DNA of 64,000 nucleotides, from contig NZ_CAMZOF010000010.1 in assembly GCF_947331435.1 (NCBI RefSeq), forward strand, positions 186,001-250,000, read 5' to 3'. The position numbers and the translations under genes are program-made. Source of the DNA: Pelagibius sp. Alg239-R121 (lineage in GTDB: Bacteria > Pseudomonadota > Alphaproteobacteria > Kiloniellales > Kiloniellaceae). The notes beneath the pieces are model-generated. The model was not told where the DNA came from, did no database searches, and saw nothing but the letters and a program-made list of their open reading frames with translations. Shown here in pieces: positions 61,224-64,000 of this stretch (position 1 is its first letter; every line of letters starts with the position of its first letter).

Positions 61224-61793
61224 ATGGCGCGAACCAAAGAATTTGATATCGAACAGGCACTCGAGCGTGCAATGACTGCCTTCTGGAGTCATGGCTTCGC
61301 CGGCACCTCGGTGCATGACCTGGTCGAAGCCATGCAGATTCAACGCGGCAGCCTCTACGGTACCTTCGGCGACAAACGGACTCTTTTCCGCCTGGCATAT
61401 GAGCGCTACGACGAACGGCGACAAAAGGGCATGGATAGCAAAGCCCCGCCAACCCAAGCCATAAGGGCTTGGTTCGCTAGGCTGGTGGACGAAGGTTGTG
61501 CGGAAAACGGCACTCGGGGTTGCTTTATCGTCAATACGGCACTCGAACTTGAGATGCACGACGATGCCATGCGGGAGACGGTGGCAAAAAGCCTGCAGAG
61601 CATAGAAACCTTCTTCTTCGACAACATCGAGGCCGGCCAGCGAGACGGTAGCATCAACACCGGTGTCGATGCCCGCAAGACCGCTCAGTCAATGCTTTCG
61701 AGCGTCATTGGCCTGCGGGTTTTGTCCCGCTCCCGTCCCGAACGCCCGCTGCTTCAGAACATCGCCGATTCCGCAATTTCGCCTATTCTGTGA
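61224..61793 (+). CDS. TetR-family transcriptional regulator (AcrR/NemR-like)
   Basis: A 189-residue repressor with an N-terminal helix-turn-helix (FWSHGFAGTSVHDLVEAMQI then GSLYGTFGDKRTLFRLAYERY) at about residues 15-60. The C-terminal domain has two cysteines in DEGCAENGTRGCFIVNTALEL, a segment seen in the NemR/AcuR-like group whose members respond to electrophiles or quinones through cysteines. GGCAGGTGGATT precedes the ATG. The target is unknown. Confidence 0.9.
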   Translation: MARTKEFDIEQALERAMTAFWSHGFAGTSVHDLVEAMQIQRGSLYGTFGDKRTLFRLAYERYDERRQKGMDSKAPPTQAIRAWFARLVDEGCAENGTRGCFIVNTALELEMHDDAMRETVAKSLQSIETFFFDNIEAGQRDGSINTGVDARKTAQSMLSSVIGLRVLSRSRPERPLLQNIADSAISPIL

Positions 61794-61939
61794 AATAGGT
61801 TCCGGCAGCTAACGAGCGCTCATTTTTCATTTGCTCAGAAAAAACAGCCAGGCTCCCACTGCGCGCGCAGATGTGATCCCTGGTGATCCGGCTGCCAGTT
61901 ACACTGTCTTCTGCTATGGGAACAATTGGAGCCATTTGA

Positions 61940-62821
61940 GTGCCGTTTAGGAATACCGCCACAAAGGCCTTCGCACGATGGCTCCCGGGCGCGCTCCTCG
62001 CGCTCGTGCTGTCCGCCTGCCAGCAAAGCCAAGCCGACTCATTCTCGCCACCGACGATTGACGTGCCCGCTGGCAGATTTATTGCCGGTTCAGACGCCGC
62101 CGAGCGTGAATTGGGTTATCGTCTGGACGAATCCGCGTACGGGCATAGCGTCACGCGACAGAACGGCTGGTATGACCGTGAGCGGCCACGTGGGGAAAAA
62201 ACGCTACACGGGTTCGCGATAACGCAAAGCACTATCACCAATGCGCAATACGCCGCCTTCGTTCGCGATACGGGTCACCGGGCACCGGAAGTAACGCCAG
62301 AAACTTGGAGCGGTTATGGCCTGATCCACCCCTACGAGCGCACGCGCCGGCACGCCTGGCGGAACGAGAACCCGCCAGTTGGGCGCGAGAACCATCCGGT
62401 CGTGCTGGTATCTCATGCCGATGCGCAGGCCTACGCCGCCTGGCTATCACGAAAATCCGGTAAATCCTGGCGGCTGCCAAGCGAGCTCGAATGGGAAAAG
62501 GCCGCACGTGGCACCGAAGGCCGAATCTTTCCCTGGGGTAACAGCTTCGATCCGACGAATCTCAACAGCCACGATAAAGGCCCCTTCGATACCCTGCCTG
62601 TCGGCAGTTTTCCCGCAGGCAACAGTCCTTACGGTCTGCAGGACGCCGCCGGACAGGTTTTTGAATGGACTTCAAGCCCGGGCAATCCGGGCCGCTTTCT
62701 GGTCAAGGGCGGATCTTGGGACGACAAAGGCTGCGGTGTGTGCAGGTCGTCCGCGCGTCACGCCCGCCCTGCAGACCTGAAACACATATTGATAGGCTTT
62801 CGTCTGGTCCACGATCTTTGA
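61940..62821 (+). CDS. SUMF1/FGE-domain lipoprotein
   Basis: A 293-residue lipoprotein (signal LLALVLSACQQ) with a formylglycine-generating-enzyme-type domain: IDVPAGRFIAGSD, FAITQSTITNAQYAAF, RLPSELEWEKAARG, FPWGNSFD, NSPYGLQDAAGQVFEWTS and KGGSW are all family landmarks. The FGE active cysteines sit in a C-x4-C frame after GGSW; here the segment is DDKGCGVCRSSARH, with a C-x-x-C pair at shifted positions, so it is probably not a true sulfatase-activating FGE. It may act as an adaptor or an EgtB-like or other oxidase. The start is GTG. It follows the TetR gene by 146 bases. Confidence 0.88.
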   Translation: MPFRNTATKAFARWLPGALLALVLSACQQSQADSFSPPTIDVPAGRFIAGSDAAERELGYRLDESAYGHSVTRQNGWYDRERPRGEKTLHGFAITQSTITNAQYAAFVRDTGHRAPEVTPETWSGYGLIHPYERTRRHAWRNENPPVGRENHPVVLVSHADAQAYAAWLSRKSGKSWRLPSELEWEKAARGTEGRIFPWGNSFDPTNLNSHDKGPFDTLPVGSFPAGNSPYGLQDAAGQVFEWTSSPGNPGRFLVKGGSWDDKGCGVCRSSARHARPADLKHILIGFRLVHDL

Positions 62822-62831
62822 GAGATGATCG

Positions 62832-63509
62832 CTAAACCGCTTCCTGCTCGACCGCGTCTTCCAGGAAGTAAGTGACCGAATCACCGGAATGCCAAGCATC
62901 GTGCTTGCGCATGATCGAATTAAACAACGAGCCTGTCTCCAGTTCGCTCAACCAGCGCCGAAGTTCGCTATAAGACGTACTTTCGAACCACTCCATATCG
63001 ACGCGTGCGAACTGACGTATAAAGGGAAAAATCGCGATATCGACGAGTGAAGGGTCGTTGCCGAAGAGATAGGGCGAATGTGTCAGGCGCAGTTCCAGCT
63101 TGTCGAGAAACGGCTCGGTCAAGCTCCGATAGACACTGGCGTCCTGCTCAGGATATCGGCCGGCGTATTTGTAGCGATCCAAAGCGAATTTGAACGGGCC
63201 GTCATTTTCCTCGATCAGACCATAGGCGGGGGCGCGCGTGGTCGGATCCTGCAGTGGCCAGGACCAGCGGCGTATGTTTGCGCGCTCCATGGCCCAATGA
63301 ATGATATCCATGCTTTCTTCAAGAACCTCGCCATCGGGCAGCAACATGACGGGCACTGTTCCCTTGGGAGAAACTTCAAGCATGGAGACAGGCTTGTCCC
63401 GAAGGACCACTTCGCGCAATTCGCACTCGATATTGGCGATCACCAAAGCCATACGTGCCCGCATTGCATAGGGGCAACGTCTGAAACTATAGAGAATCGG
63501 CAGATTCAT
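62832..63509 (-). CDS. Glutathione S-transferase
   Basis: A 225-residue protein with the N-terminal thioredoxin-like domain ([19 protein letters not shown]-loop [11 protein letters not shown], and [12 protein letters not shown] for the glutathione gamma-glutamyl contact) and a helical C-terminal domain with [18 protein letters not shown], the N-capping box. The CPYAMRAR motif marks the beta/omega-like class with a catalytic cysteine. It conjugates or reduces glutathione adducts in the cytoplasm. It overlaps the end of the TrhO gene (ATGA), so they are coupled. Confidence 0.92.
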   Translation of the reverse strand: MNLPILYSFRRCPYAMRARMALVIANIECELREVVLRDKPVSMLEVSPKGTVPVMLLPDGEVLEESMDIIHWAMERANIRRWSWPLQDPTTRAPAYGLIEENDGPFKFALDRYKYAGRYPEQDASVYRSLTEPFLDKLELRLTHSPYLFGNDPSLVDIAIFPFIRQFARVDMEWFESTSYSELRRWLSELETGSLFNSIMRKHDAWHSGDSVTYFLEDAVEQEAV

Positions 63510-64000
63510 GACGCCTCCGGGTCTGGGCTTTGTTCCAGGTTGCGAATCTCCGCACCCTGAGAAGAGCCCCCAAATTGAAGCAAAGACTGTGTTTGCGGCT
63601 CTACCCGGTCCCGTCTCTCGGGCTTCGGATGCGGGCCAAAATGGCTTTCGTTTCGCTCCGCGGCCAACATAACCTGCCGCTGACGCTCGCGATTCCGCGC
63701 GCGCTTCTCATCGGTCAGTTCATGGTAGCAAAATGAACAGGAAATTCCACGTTCATAGAGCGGTGAATTGCGGTCAGCGGACGAAAGCGGCGCTCTACAA
63801 CTGCGGCATTCTGAATAGCTGCCTTCGTTTAGTCCGTGGGTCACCGCGACCCGGCCGTCAAAGACGAAGCATTCGCCTTTCCAAAGACTCTCTGACTCCG
63901 GTACTGATTCCAAATACTTAAGGATCCCGCCCTTCAGGTGATAAACTTCATCGAAGCCCTGTTCCAACATAAAGGAGGAAGCTTTCTCGCAGCGGATACC
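63506..64000 (-). CDS. trhO: TrhO-type tRNA U34 hydroxylase (rhodanese), 5' end cut by window edge
   Basis: The frame stays open to base 64000; the visible part is about 164 residues. It begins [20 protein letters not shown], the region just after the catalytic cysteine loop of the YceA/TrhO rhodanese, whose family motif is C-T-G-G-I-R-C-E-K, so the active-site cysteine lies just beyond the edge. [26 protein letters not shown], shortened, and a zinc-like C-terminal part ([21 protein letters not shown]) follow. TrhO makes 5-hydroxyuridine at the tRNA wobble base. A Gln/Arg-rich tail of about 45 residues after the usual end is longer than in E. coli TrhO. Coupled to the GST gene. Confidence 0.9.
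   Translation of the reverse strand, partial: GIRCEKASSFMLEQGFDEVYHLKGGILKYLESVPESESLWKGECFVFDGRVAVTHGLNEGSYSECRSCRAPLSSADRNSPLYERGISCSFCYHELTDEKRARNRERQRQVMLAAERNESHFGPHPKPERRDRVEPQTQSLLQFGGSSQGAEIRNLEQSPDPEAS

Noticed and set aside
61179-61559. 126-codon minus-strand frame
   Set aside because: Antisense to the TetR gene, which has clear helix-turn-helix and ligand-domain motifs.
1-64000. tRNA, rRNA, insertion sequence, integrase or prophage
   Set aside because: No cloverleaf, transposase, integrase or phage structural gene could be recognised by eye anywhere in the window.

Overview
The window is about 64 kb of chromosomal DNA from what looks like a free-living, respiring alphaproteobacterium, most likely of the Rhodospirillales/Kiloniellales type. 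This is an inference from the gene families: a DUF2336 protein, PleC/DivJ-like histidine kinases, a class I PHA synthase, a TAXI-type TRAP transporter, bactofilin, a PspABC/PspF envelope-stress locus, and methionine-salvage mtnK-mtnA. I saw no tRNA, rRNA, CRISPR array, transposase, integrase or phage gene. Both ends cut through a gene: a glycerate 2-kinase on the left and a TrhO-type rhodanese on the right.

Layout. 0-2 kb: glycerate kinase and a hotdog thioesterase. 2.1-8 kb: the most unusual region. It has two exported proteins built from cysteine-rich CNPC repeats, one of them ending in a cytochrome P460 domain. With them lie a small exported protein, a DUF302 protein, a YeeE/YedE transporter, a secreted nuclease-like protein, an unknown soluble protein and a 29-codon ORF that is little more than a signal peptide. 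8-16.7 kb: CPA1 antiporter, a FecR-PG-binding-PASTA protein, a RoxA-like diheme lipoprotein, and an SDR-DoxX fusion coupled to a DUF2269 membrane protein. 16.9-19.8 kb: a chemoreceptor behind an exported protein made of eight helical repeats. 20-24.3 kb: methyltransferase, PhaC and MscS. 24.4-27.3 kb: a His-rich EF-hand protein divergent from an OmpR/HK pair whose sensor loop is also His-rich. 28.4-32.3 kb: mtnK, mtnA and a TPR protein. 32.3-39.9 kb: two large PleC-like hybrid-free kinases flanking bactofilin, then DUF2336.

40-50.8 kb: MFS transporter, DUF3179 protein, flavin reductase, two tiny coupled genes, TAXI TRAP transporter, cytochrome c'-like protein convergent with a cytochrome b561, a DMT transporter and a GNAT-like protein. 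51-55.5 kb: a serine hydrolase, then pspC-pspB-pspA with an extra small membrane protein as first gene, read from a clear sigma-54 promoter and divergent from pspF. 55.6-58.7 kb: a TetR regulator, an HSDL2-like SDR, and a cobalt-type nitrile hydratase whose beta subunit is split in two and whose alpha subunit carries a His-rich N-terminus. 59-64 kb: exported protein, SCP2 protein, Mpo1/DUF962 membrane protein, TetR regulator, SUMF1-domain lipoprotein, glutathione S-transferase and TrhO.

The best candidate for an undescribed system is the 2.1-8 kb CNPC/P460 region. The three-subunit nitrile hydratase, the eight-repeat protein with its chemoreceptor, and the His-rich EF-hand/two-component pair are secondary candidates. 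All functional readings come from motifs recognised by eye; no database search was run.
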